From contig JANXQX010000200.1 of the NCBI GenBank assembly GCA_025353305.1, positions 1 through 17,493 of the forward strand: DNA of 17,493 nucleotides, given 5' to 3'. Both the position numbers and the translations under genes were made by a program. Origin of the DNA: Holophagaceae bacterium. Lineage in GTDB: Bacteria > Acidobacteriota > Holophagae > Holophagales > Holophagaceae. Positions 7,567 through 13,606 of this stretch are shown one piece after another; positions within the stretch are counted from its first letter, which is position 1, and each line of letters begins with the position of its first letter. Under the pieces are notes generated by a model. That model searched no databases, had not been told where the DNA came from, and saw only the letters and a list, made by a program, of their open reading frames with translations.

Positions 7567-7584
7567 TTGCAGGTCCAGCTGCAA
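7567..7584. promoter_or_regulatory. Operator-like palindrome upstream of the lipoprotein gene
   Basis: TTGCAG-N6-CTGCAA is a perfect 18-bp dyad, 69-86 nt before the lipoprotein ATG. Its size and spacing fit binding of a helix-turn-helix dimer. The regulator is unknown. Confidence 0.3.
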
Positions 7585-7652
7585 GCCAGAAACCCATGAC
7601 CGCTGGTCCATTCCTCACCTCTACTGGTGGCCAATTCGTCGGAGAAGAGATC

Positions 7653-8777
7653 ATGACCACATCTTCCAAGCAATGCTGGACGCTCTCCCTTGCGGCTCTG
7701 GGCCTGGCCTTCGCCGTTGCCTGCGGAGGAGGGGGTGCAGGTGGTTACGGCAGCCCCGCAATGGATACAGGCGTTCCAGCTTCTTTCACCAACCAACCTG
7801 CCGCCGCTACCGTCAACGCCGGCCAGCCTGCCACCTTCACGGCTACCGCAATGGGCACGCCGACACCGACCGAGCAGTGGGAACACAGCATGGATGGATC
7901 CATCTGGAGCGTGGTCCCCGGCGCCACGAGTTCCACATACTCGTTCACCGCGGCCAAAGCAGATCACGGCACCCAGTTCAGGGCCAAGGCATCCAACGTC
8001 TCTGGAAGCGCCACCTCCAGTCCTGCCACTCTGACAGTCTACTGGGCGCCCACCATCTCCTCCCAGCCTGCCACTCAGACGGTGCGGTCGCCTGATCCAG
8101 CCGTGTTCACCCTGAACATGGACTGCAACCCCGGCGCCTCCTCCCAATGGCAGGGCAGCGCCGACGGAATCAGCTGGCAGGACATCCCGGGAGCCACGGG
8201 CCCCGCCTACAACACAGGCCCTACCTCCACCGCCATGAACAACCGGCAATATAGGTGCGTGTGCACCAATACGGTCGGCTCGGTCACCACCAACGCCGCC
8301 AGCCTCCTTGTGGATGTATCCGTCCAGCGTGCGGTCACCTTCATTGCCGGATCCGGTGGTGTGGTGACTGGAACCCTGGTCCAGTCTGTTCCAAACGGGG
8401 GTGGTAGCACCGCGGTCACAGCCGTGCCCAATGGCGGATTCACCTTTGTGAACTGGACCGGCAGCGGGTTCGCCACGAGCACGGCCAACCCTTTGACCGT
8501 TGCCAACGTCCTTCAGGACCTGGCCATCACCGCCAATTTCACACCCGCCGCGGCCAACTTCACCATCACCGCCTCAGCAGGTATCTACGGGCAAATCTCG
8601 CCCAGCGGCGCGGTAAGCGTCGCCTCCGGTGGCAACATCACCTTCACCATCACGCCCGTTATGTATTACATGGTCGGGGATGTGCTGGTAGACGGCGTGA
8701 GTGTGGGAGCAGTGAGCACCTACACGTTCAACCAGGTCAGCGGCAACCACACCATCAGCGCCACTTTCACCTACTGA
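7653..8777 (+). CDS. Lipoprotein with two Ig-like domains and C-terminal beta repeats
   Basis: The ATG at 7653 follows a strong GGAGAAGAG ribosome site and begins a 374-residue protein with a lipoprotein signal (lipobox AVAC, lipidated Cys24) followed by a Gly-rich tether. Two Ig-like domains follow, about 40-130 and 132-222, each with the W-x-x-S-x-DG-xx-W core and the ATSSTY/ATGPAY strand seen in bacterial Ig-like modules. After them come two shorter beta repeats (about 224-299 and 300-374) with the FVNWTGSG and ITANFTPA / ISATFTY signatures of the bacterial repeat domain found in surface proteins. It is therefore probably an outer-surface or periplasmic binding or adhesion protein. No catalytic residues are visible. 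An upstream in-frame TTG/ATG region (from 7470) would place the lipobox internally and is rejected as the start. Confidence 0.82.
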   Translation: MTTSSKQCWTLSLAALGLAFAVACGGGGAGGYGSPAMDTGVPASFTNQPAAATVNAGQPATFTATAMGTPTPTEQWEHSMDGSIWSVVPGATSSTYSFTAAKADHGTQFRAKASNVSGSATSSPATLTVYWAPTISSQPATQTVRSPDPAVFTLNMDCNPGASSQWQGSADGISWQDIPGATGPAYNTGPTSTAMNNRQYRCVCTNTVGSVTTNAASLLVDVSVQRAVTFIAGSGGVVTGTLVQSVPNGGGSTAVTAVPNGGFTFVNWTGSGFATSTANPLTVANVLQDLAITANFTPAAANFTITASAGIYGQISPSGAVSVASGGNITFTITPVMYYMVGDVLVDGVSVGAVSTYTFNQVSGNHTISATFTY

Positions 8778-8800
8778 AACTGCGGCGGACCCGCCTGGAT

Positions 8801-8833
8801 GAAGGGCCTTGCCTGCAATTGGCGGGGCCCTTC
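8801..8833 (+). terminator. Hairpin downstream of the lipoprotein gene
   Basis: GAAGGGCC (8801-8808) pairs perfectly with GGCCCTTC (8826-8833); inside the 17-nt loop GCC (8811-8813) can also pair with GGC (8821-8823). It lies 24 nt after the stop codon, a typical terminator position, but there is no T-run after it. Confidence 0.4.
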
Positions 8834-8901
8834 CCCGTTGCGGGTATCAGCACCCTCTCGTCATATCCGGCACCACCTGGGAATGACAAAGATGTCTTGA
8901 C

Positions 8902-8928
8902 TGGAATTGGAACAATCCGACAATTCCA
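8902..8928. promoter_or_regulatory. Perfect inverted repeat upstream of the small secreted protein gene
   Basis: TGGAATTG (8902-8909) and CAATTCCA (8921-8928) are perfect 8-bp arms around an 11-nt spacer, about 100 nt upstream of the ATG at 9026. It could be an operator or an RNA hairpin. The 248-nt gap 8778-9025 otherwise holds the terminator-like hairpin at 8801-8833 and nothing recognisable. Confidence 0.35.
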
Positions 8929-9025
8929 CAATCGATCCATCAACTGGTCTATGGCTACTGAGGCTTTGCCGGTGTCTGCCGGCCTGAACCTTTTGTTCCC
9001 CCTTTTTCAACCCAGGAGCCCATCC

Positions 9026-9679
9026 ATGTCGCAGCACAGTTCCGTGATTGGCGTTCTCACAGTCCTTCTGTCCGTTATGGGCCTTTCTGCCCAGATCCCG
9101 ACCAAGCTCAATCCCAAGTCATTGAGCCTGCCGACGAACACCGCGCCGGCTTTCAAGATTCCCGCCAAACCCCAGGTGAAACCCCATCCGACGCGGCTCA
9201 CCGATGCCCAGTACACATCCCTTCGGCCACACCTGGCCAGCCTGCTGAAGCAGTCCGAGGGGTCGCTGGCTCCGCGCCTCATGCAAGCAGCCAACCTGTA
9301 TTCGCCGGGTTCCACGGTGAATGTGATGGTGGGCCAGACTCCTCCTACTGGATTCAGTTGGGCTGTCCTTGGCGCGGTCATAACCGTGCCCGGTGCTTCC
9401 ATCAGTTATGCGAACGAATCAGTTGTGGTATTCGACGCCTATGGTGTCTCACCGGGGACTTTCCTACTGACTGTCTACGTGCAAACGAATGCAACGACGA
9501 TCCAGGGCGGAGTCAATGATTTGGCCTTCACGGCACCCGTCCAGGACAACATGATCATGGTCCCCTTTGTGAAAACGACGCCGTCGAACGGCCCTTTGAC
9601 GATCGGCCTCAAGTTTCCGAATGCTGGGCCGTCTGTCAATGCGGCTTTTCTTTCCTGCGACTTCATGCGGATCAAGTAG
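9026..9679 (+). CDS. Secreted hypothetical protein, 217 aa
   Basis: The ATG at 9026 has AGGAG eight bases upstream and opens with a clear Sec signal (SSVIGVLTVLLSVMGLSA before Gln), so the product is exported. The start of the mature protein is Pro/Lys-rich (KIPAKPQVKPHPTRL), followed by a short helical segment (LTDAQYTSLRPHLASLLKQ) and then a beta-rich C-terminal half with repeated V/T/G strands. I do not recognise a named family, and no catalytic motif is evident. The frame remains open upstream to 8819, but that extension reads as non-coding and contains the operator-like repeat. Like the preceding lipoprotein it is an envelope or extracellular protein, although a terminator-like hairpin separates them. 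Confidence 0.72.
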   Translation: MSQHSSVIGVLTVLLSVMGLSAQIPTKLNPKSLSLPTNTAPAFKIPAKPQVKPHPTRLTDAQYTSLRPHLASLLKQSEGSLAPRLMQAANLYSPGSTVNVMVGQTPPTGFSWAVLGAVITVPGASISYANESVVVFDAYGVSPGTFLLTVYVQTNATTIQGGVNDLAFTAPVQDNMIMVPFVKTTPSNGPLTIGLKFPNAGPSVNAAFLSCDFMRIK

Positions 9680-9797
9680 AACCTATGGACCACTTTTTTA
9701 AATTGAGAATCTGGAACCGTCCCCTCCTGCCTCGGTACCCAGGCTTGTGCAGGGCCTCGTGATGACTCATTGGCTTGGGTTTTACCTCGTCCTGGGG

Positions 9798-9825
9798 CGG
9801 CTGGCGATAAAGCCCACGCCGCACG
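9798..9825. repeat. 28-bp repeat, copy 2 (intergenic, antisense-capable to gltB)
   Basis: Exact copy of 7353-7380 in the same orientation, lying in the 241-nt gap between 9679 and 9921. Read on the minus strand it would encode CGVGFIASR but the frame closes five codons later, so it is not part of a gene. A plus-strand transcript (the leader of the gene at 9921 or the tail of the one ending at 9679) would be perfectly complementary to gltB mRNA about 11-20 codons after its start. The remainder of the gap shows no recognisable feature apart from a T6 run near 9695. Confidence 0.9.
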
Positions 9826-9920
9826 GTCGGATCAAAACCCCATGCCATTGCCGCTTGATATACGTGGCCGGTTGGCGCAGAGTCTGAGAATCAATTTCCA
9901 ACACACACCCGGAGGAACGC

Positions 9921-10634
9921 ATGAGCGTTGATCCAAGGTCCCGCCGTGCCGGCGGGGACCACGCACTCTACACCTGGGCGGCCGTGGTGGCCCTGTTGGT
10001 GGTTTTCGCCGGGTTTTCCCGCACCTTCTTCCTGAAAGGCGCCTTCGGCACGCCCGAACTGACCGCGCTCGTGCTCGTCCACGGCATCGTCATGACCCTT
10101 TGGTTCAGTCTCTTCCTGGTACAGGCGCGGTTGGTCGCCATGGGGCGGACAGATCTGCATCGGCGTCTGGGAATCCTTGGCGGGCTGCTGGCGGTGGCTG
10201 TGGTGATCGTGGGTGTGACCGTGGCCATCTCGGCCGCCCGGCTGGGCCATTCTCCCGGACCGCCGCCCTTGGTCTTCCTGGGCATCCCGCTCTTCGACAT
10301 GCTCATCTTCGCCAGCCTCGTATCCACCGCGCTCTATTTCCGGTCCAAGCCCGAGACCCACAAGCGGCTGATGCTGCTGGCGAACCTGAGCATCCTGACC
10401 GCGGCCATCGCCCGCATTCCCGTGGCCTTCATCCATGATGGCGGTCTGCTGATGTATTTCGGCCTGAAGCTTCTGCTCATCATCCTTTTCGTGGTTTATG
10501 ACTCCATCAGGCACCGCCGCCTGCACCCGGCTTTTGGCTGGGGTGCGGCATTCGTGATCGTTTCCTTGCCTTTGCGCTTGTGGGTGATTGGCACGCCTGC
10601 CTGGCTGCGATTCGCCACCTGGGTGGTGAAGTAG
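9921..10634 (+). CDS. Multi-pass membrane protein, 237 aa, function unknown
   Basis: A GGAGG sits just before the ATG at 9921. The protein has about seven hydrophobic segments (roughly residues 17-37, 48-70, 82-103, 116-137, 150-170, 175-192 and 200-216) and therefore lies in the cytoplasmic membrane. Conserved-looking polar motifs lie at the membrane edges: VHG near 54, a DLHRRLG motif near 79 and ETHKRLMLL near 150. The pattern of regularly placed His residues followed by Arg/Lys recalls uncharacterised membrane proteins related to the DUF2306 type and could bind haem, but that is inference. The next gene is another small membrane protein 48 nt downstream, so the two may be co-transcribed. 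Confidence 0.82.
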   Translation: MSVDPRSRRAGGDHALYTWAAVVALLVVFAGFSRTFFLKGAFGTPELTALVLVHGIVMTLWFSLFLVQARLVAMGRTDLHRRLGILGGLLAVAVVIVGVTVAISAARLGHSPGPPPLVFLGIPLFDMLIFASLVSTALYFRSKPETHKRLMLLANLSILTAAIARIPVAFIHDGGLLMYFGLKLLLIILFVVYDSIRHRRLHPAFGWGAAFVIVSLPLRLWVIGTPAWLRFATWVVK

Positions 10635-10682
10635 GGCAGTGATTCCACTCATTCCGTTCCAACTTTATTTGAAGGGCTCCCG

Positions 10683-10982
10683 ATGTCCAAGCGCTTCTGG
10701 CTCTCCGCTTTCGTCGTCTTTGTCCTGGCCATGGCCACCGACATCCTGCTGCACGGTCTGATCCTGCATGGCGACTACGCTCAGCTACCCAACCTCATGC
10801 GCACTGAGGCCGACAGCCAGCATTATCTCGGCTGGATGATCCTGGCCCACATGCTCATTGCCGGCGCCTTTGTGTGGATCTATCAGCGGGGCCGGGAGGA
10901 CAAACCCTTCTTGAGCCAGGGCCTGCGTTTCGGTTTGGTGGTGGCACTGCTCATGGTCGTGCCTATCTACCTTATCTACTAA
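10683..10982 (+). CDS. Small membrane protein, cut short by an in-frame TAA
   Basis: The frame starts at ATG 10683, after an AGGG-containing leader, and encodes about three hydrophobic segments (residues 6-28, 50-66 and 82-99) separated by a short soluble loop. It stops at TAA 10980-10982, in the middle of a hydrophobic segment (VVPIYLIY). The same frame continues without another stop for 33 more codons that read like a fourth membrane helix (10983-11084). The intact ancestor was probably a 133-residue four-helix protein in which a Tyr codon became TAA; a sequencing error is the other explanation. The function is unknown. It lies 48 nt after another membrane protein gene and may share its transcript. 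Confidence 0.65.
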   Translation: MSKRFWLSAFVVFVLAMATDILLHGLILHGDYAQLPNLMRTEADSQHYLGWMILAHMLIAGAFVWIYQRGREDKPFLSQGLRFGLVVALLMVVPIYLIY

Positions 10983-11084
10983 GTCGTCCAGCCCATGCCT
11001 GGCCTGCTCGTGGCCAAGCAGATCGGGTTCGACCTGATACGCACGTTGATCCTCGGCGTGGTGGTGGCCTGGATGAACAGATAA
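10983..11084 (+). pseudogene. C-terminal continuation of the small membrane protein after the in-frame stop
   Basis: In frame with 10683-10982, this segment encodes VVQPMPGLLVAKQIGFDLIR and then LILGVVVAWMNR, ending at its own TAA (11082-11084). The helix-like composition, the matching frame and the clean stop at the expected length support a single ancestral gene. A small hairpin GAAGC-TGC-GCTTC follows at 11085-11097. Confidence 0.55.
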
Positions 11085-11187
11085 GAAGCTGCGCTTCAGC
11101 CAGGGAGCCTCAATGACTTGGCAGTGTCTGCCATGTGCCCGCGACAGATAGCTTCGGCGTATTCGGTAGACTGGGTTGGGAGGTCCC

Positions 11188-11652
11188 ATGGCCAAGGTAG
11201 TGTCCATTCACGTGGCGGCGGAAGCTCGGGCTCCCATGCGCGAAGTTCAGTCAGTCCATGCCGTGCCGGGCAAGGGTCTGGAAGGGGACCGCTACTATTC
11301 GGGAGTGGGCTCCTTCTCCCAGAACCCGGGCAGCGGGCGGGAAGTCACTCTCATCGAGGCAGAAGCCATAGAAGCTCTAGAACGGGAATTGAAGCTGGTC
11401 ATCGGGAGAGGTGAATCCCGGCGGAATATAGTTACGCGCGGCGTGGCATTGAACCACCTCGTGGATCGGGAATTCACCGTGGGCGAAGTGCGGCTCAGGG
11501 GCATGAGACTCTGCGAACCCTGCAAGAGCTTGGTGGAAAGTACCGGCAAACCGAGCATCCTCCCCGGTCTCATCCACCGTGGCGGGTTGCGCTGCGAGAT
11601 CCTGAGCGAAGGCGTGATCCGGACGGGGGATGCCGTGGGCATCGAAGAGTAA
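11188..11652 (+). CDS. MOSC domain-containing protein
   Basis: MOSC domains come from molybdenum-cofactor sulfurases, and small stand-alone members bind a sulfur carrier or metal-sulfur intermediate; several are linked to detoxifying N-hydroxylated or related compounds. The ATG at 11188 follows GGGAGG and gives 154 residues, typical of single-domain members. Family marks are GLEGDRYY at 30-37, RRNIVTRG at 78-85 and the conserved cysteine motif LCEPCK with Cys109 and Cys112. There is no beta-barrel N-terminal MOCOS domain and no iron-sulfur domain. The gene stands alone after the broken membrane-protein gene and is convergent with the ABC-F gene, so context does not narrow the substrate. Confidence 0.9.
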   Translation: MAKVVSIHVAAEARAPMREVQSVHAVPGKGLEGDRYYSGVGSFSQNPGSGREVTLIEAEAIEALERELKLVIGRGESRRNIVTRGVALNHLVDREFTVGEVRLRGMRLCEPCKSLVESTGKPSILPGLIHRGGLRCEILSEGVIRTGDAVGIEE

Positions 11653-11736
11653 AAACACTCGCGGAAGGGCCCCGGGATGTTCCGGCGCGTCTTCCGACCA
11701 TCCGCAACCTTGCGGTGCAGAGGAAGTGTTATCGAC

Positions 11737-13368
11737 TCAGCTGTGCGCCCCCGGCGCCTCGCGGCCGGTGGCCTCGACGTATTCGATGTAGGAGCCCTGG
11801 TAGGCCAGGGGGCCCTTGTGTTCCTCGGGAGCCAGTTCCAGCACGCGGCTTCCCAGGCCGCGCAGGAAGGTGCGGTCGTGGGAGACGAAGAGCATGGTGC
11901 CTTCGAAATCCTTCAGGGCCTCGATGAGCATCTCCTTGGTTGCGAGATCAAGGTGGTTGGTGGGCTCATCCAGCACCAGGAAATTGGGTGGGTAGAAGAG
12001 CAAGCGCGCCATTACCAGCCTGGATTTTTCGCCGCCGGACAGGGAGCGGATCTTCTTGTCGGCTTCGTCGCCGGAGAACTGGAACGCACCCAAGAGGTTG
12101 CGGATGACACCAAGGCCCTCCAGGGGGAAATCCTGCTGCATCTGCTCCTGGACGGTGAGGTCGGGATCGAGCAGGTCCAAGGCCTGCTGGGAGAAATAGC
12201 CCACCTTCAGGCTTGCGCCCAGACGCACCGTGCCCGCATCCGGTTCCACGACCCCCGCCACCATCTTGAGCAGCGTGGATTTGCCGGTGCCGTTCTTGCC
12301 CATGACGCACCAGCGTTCGCCGCGCCGCACATGGAAGTCGAATCGGTCGTACAGGACGCGTTTCCCGTAGCTCTTCGAAAGCCCGGACAGCATGGCCACG
12401 TCGTCTCCGGAACGGCCCGGGATGCGGAAATCCCACTTCACGATTTTTCGTTTTTTCGGCAGTTCGATGCGCTCGATCTTGTCCAGGGCCTTGACGCGGC
12501 TTTGGACCTGGGCAGCTTTGGCGGCGTGGGCGGAGAAGCGCTCGATGAAGCGCTGCTCCTTGGCGAGTTTGGCCTGCTGCCGGGCGTAGGCCGCTTCCTG
12601 GTTGGCCTCGCGTTGCTCCCGTTCAATCACGTAGAAGTCGTAGTTGCCCGAGTAGGTGATGATCTCGCCGCCATCGATCTCGATGACCTTCGTGACGATG
12701 CGGTTCATGAAGTCCTTGTCGTGGGACGTCATCAGCAGTGTGGAAGGCAGGCCCTTGAGGAAGGATTCCAGCCAGATGATGGACTCGATGTCCAGGTGGT
12801 TCGTGGGTTCGTCCAGCAGCAGCACATCGAACTTGCCGAGCAGCACCTTGGCCATGGAGACGCGCATCTTCCAGCCGCCGGAAAGCGCCCCGACGTCGCC
12901 ATCGATCTGCTCGTCCTCGAAGCCCAGACCATGCAGACAGGCGCGGGCCCTGGCTTCCAGCTCATAGCCTCCCAGGTGCTGGTACTCCTCCTGCACGTGG
13001 CCGAAGCGGTCGAGAATGGCTTCCAGTTCATCGCCGCGCGCGGGATCTGACATGCCGTGCTGCAGGTCCATCAATTCGTGGTGGAGATCCCCCAGGCGGC
13101 CGCTGCCGGCGATGGCTTCGTCCAGCACCGGCCGCCCGGACATCTCATCGACTTCCTGCCTGAAATAGCCGATGGAGATCTTTTTCGGCAGGCTCACGGT
13201 ACCGTCATCGGCGACTTCCTCGCCCATGATCATGCGGAACAGCGTGGATTTTCCGGCGCCGTTGGGACCGACGAGGCCCACCTTCTCGCCGGTGTTAAGC
13301 TGGAAGGCCGCGTCGATGAAGAGCACCTGCTTGCCGTACTGTTTGCTGACATCTGAAAACGAGATCAT
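11737..13368 (-). CDS. ABC-F family ATPase (translation factor type)
   Basis: ABC-F proteins are soluble tandem ATPases that bind the ribosomal E site to relieve stalls or confer antibiotic protection; they have no membrane domain. This 543-residue protein has two nucleotide-binding domains. Walker A motifs are GPNGAGKST (34-42) and GKNGTGKST (about 355), signatures are LSGGWKMRV (about 160) and LSGGEKSRL (about 440), and Walker B motifs are LLLDEPTNHLD and LVLDEPTNHLD. Between the domains is a charged, Lys/Arg/Gln-rich linker (EREQREANQEAAYARQQAK) like the P-site tRNA-interacting linker of the family. Overall size and layout resemble the YbiT/Uup-like groups rather than transporters. The ATG at 13368 follows GGAGCCCC; an in-frame start 12 codons upstream is less likely. 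A 73-nt upstream promoter is suggested. The exact subfamily and role cannot be decided from sequence. Confidence 0.94.
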   Translation of the reverse strand: MISFSDVSKQYGKQVLFIDAAFQLNTGEKVGLVGPNGAGKSTLFRMIMGEEVADDGTVSLPKKISIGYFRQEVDEMSGRPVLDEAIAGSGRLGDLHHELMDLQHGMSDPARGDELEAILDRFGHVQEEYQHLGGYELEARARACLHGLGFEDEQIDGDVGALSGGWKMRVSMAKVLLGKFDVLLLDEPTNHLDIESIIWLESFLKGLPSTLLMTSHDKDFMNRIVTKVIEIDGGEIITYSGNYDFYVIEREQREANQEAAYARQQAKLAKEQRFIERFSAHAAKAAQVQSRVKALDKIERIELPKKRKIVKWDFRIPGRSGDDVAMLSGLSKSYGKRVLYDRFDFHVRRGERWCVMGKNGTGKSTLLKMVAGVVEPDAGTVRLGASLKVGYFSQQALDLLDPDLTVQEQMQQDFPLEGLGVIRNLLGAFQFSGDEADKKIRSLSGGEKSRLVMARLLFYPPNFLVLDEPTNHLDLATKEMLIEALKDFEGTMLFVSHDRTFLRGLGSRVLELAPEEHKGPLAYQGSYIEYVEATGREAPGAHS

Positions 13369-13440
13369 GGGGCTCCATGGCCGTCGCGCAGTCGGTGTCC
13401 CCACTAGGCAGGAGGAACATCGCGGCGGGGCGAATCTTCT

Positions 13441-13469
13441 AGTCTACCGGTGCGCGAGGGATTCTTCAC
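13441..13469 (-). promoter_or_regulatory. Possible promoter of the ABC-F gene
   Basis: On the minus strand GTGAAG (13464-13469) and TAGACT (13441-13446) are separated by exactly 17 nt and lie about 73 nt upstream of the ABC-F ATG. The -10 box matches four of six consensus bases and the -35 box three, so support is modest. Confidence 0.28.
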
Positions 13470-13518
13470 GGCCTGCTTTTCCGAAGGCGGGTCGTTTCAG
13501 GAGCATCGCCTACCACTG

Positions 13519-13606
13519 TAGGCTCTAGGCACTAGGCTGTTGGCTGTGGGCTGTAGGCCCAAACAAGCCAGAGCCTATGGCCAACAGCCAACAGCCCACA
13601 GCCTAC
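13519..13606. repeat. Heptamer tandem repeat forming a large imperfect palindrome
   Basis: The left arm is six successive 7-mers of the type TAGGCTG, TTGGCTG, TGGGCTG (13519-13560); the right arm is five 7-mers of the complementary type AGCCTAC, AGCCAAC, AGCCCAC (13572-13606). The arms pair over 34 bases with about 27 matches and a 14-nt loop, including an uninterrupted GGCTGTTGGCTGT stretch. The right arm overlaps the stop codon of the acyl-CoA synthetase gene, so as RNA it would form a strong hairpin at the end of that transcript. A shorter relative is at 15212-15232. Confidence 0.85.

Noticed and set aside
8955..8990. Minus-strand GGCAAAGCC...GTAGCC segment resembling part of a cyclic-di-GMP (GEMM) riboswitch
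   Set aside because: Only a short fragment matches, the 5' half of the motif is missing, and no minus-strand gene follows it.
9891..10652. 253-codon minus-strand open frame opposite the multi-pass membrane protein
   Set aside because: Antisense shadow rich in Gln/His/Glu; the plus-strand frame has a ribosome site and clear membrane helices.
11702..11715. Small hairpin CCGCA-ACCT-TGCGG between the MOSC and ABC-F genes as a bidirectional terminator
   Set aside because: A five-bp stem without a T-run on either strand is too weak to call.
11677..13050. 457-codon plus-strand open frame opposite the ABC-F gene
   Set aside because: Shadow of the ABC-F coding sequence, whose motifs are unambiguous on the minus strand.
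13519..13606. CRISPR-like array at the heptamer repeats
   Set aside because: The units are 7 bases, contiguous and without spacers; they form a palindrome, not a repeat-spacer array.
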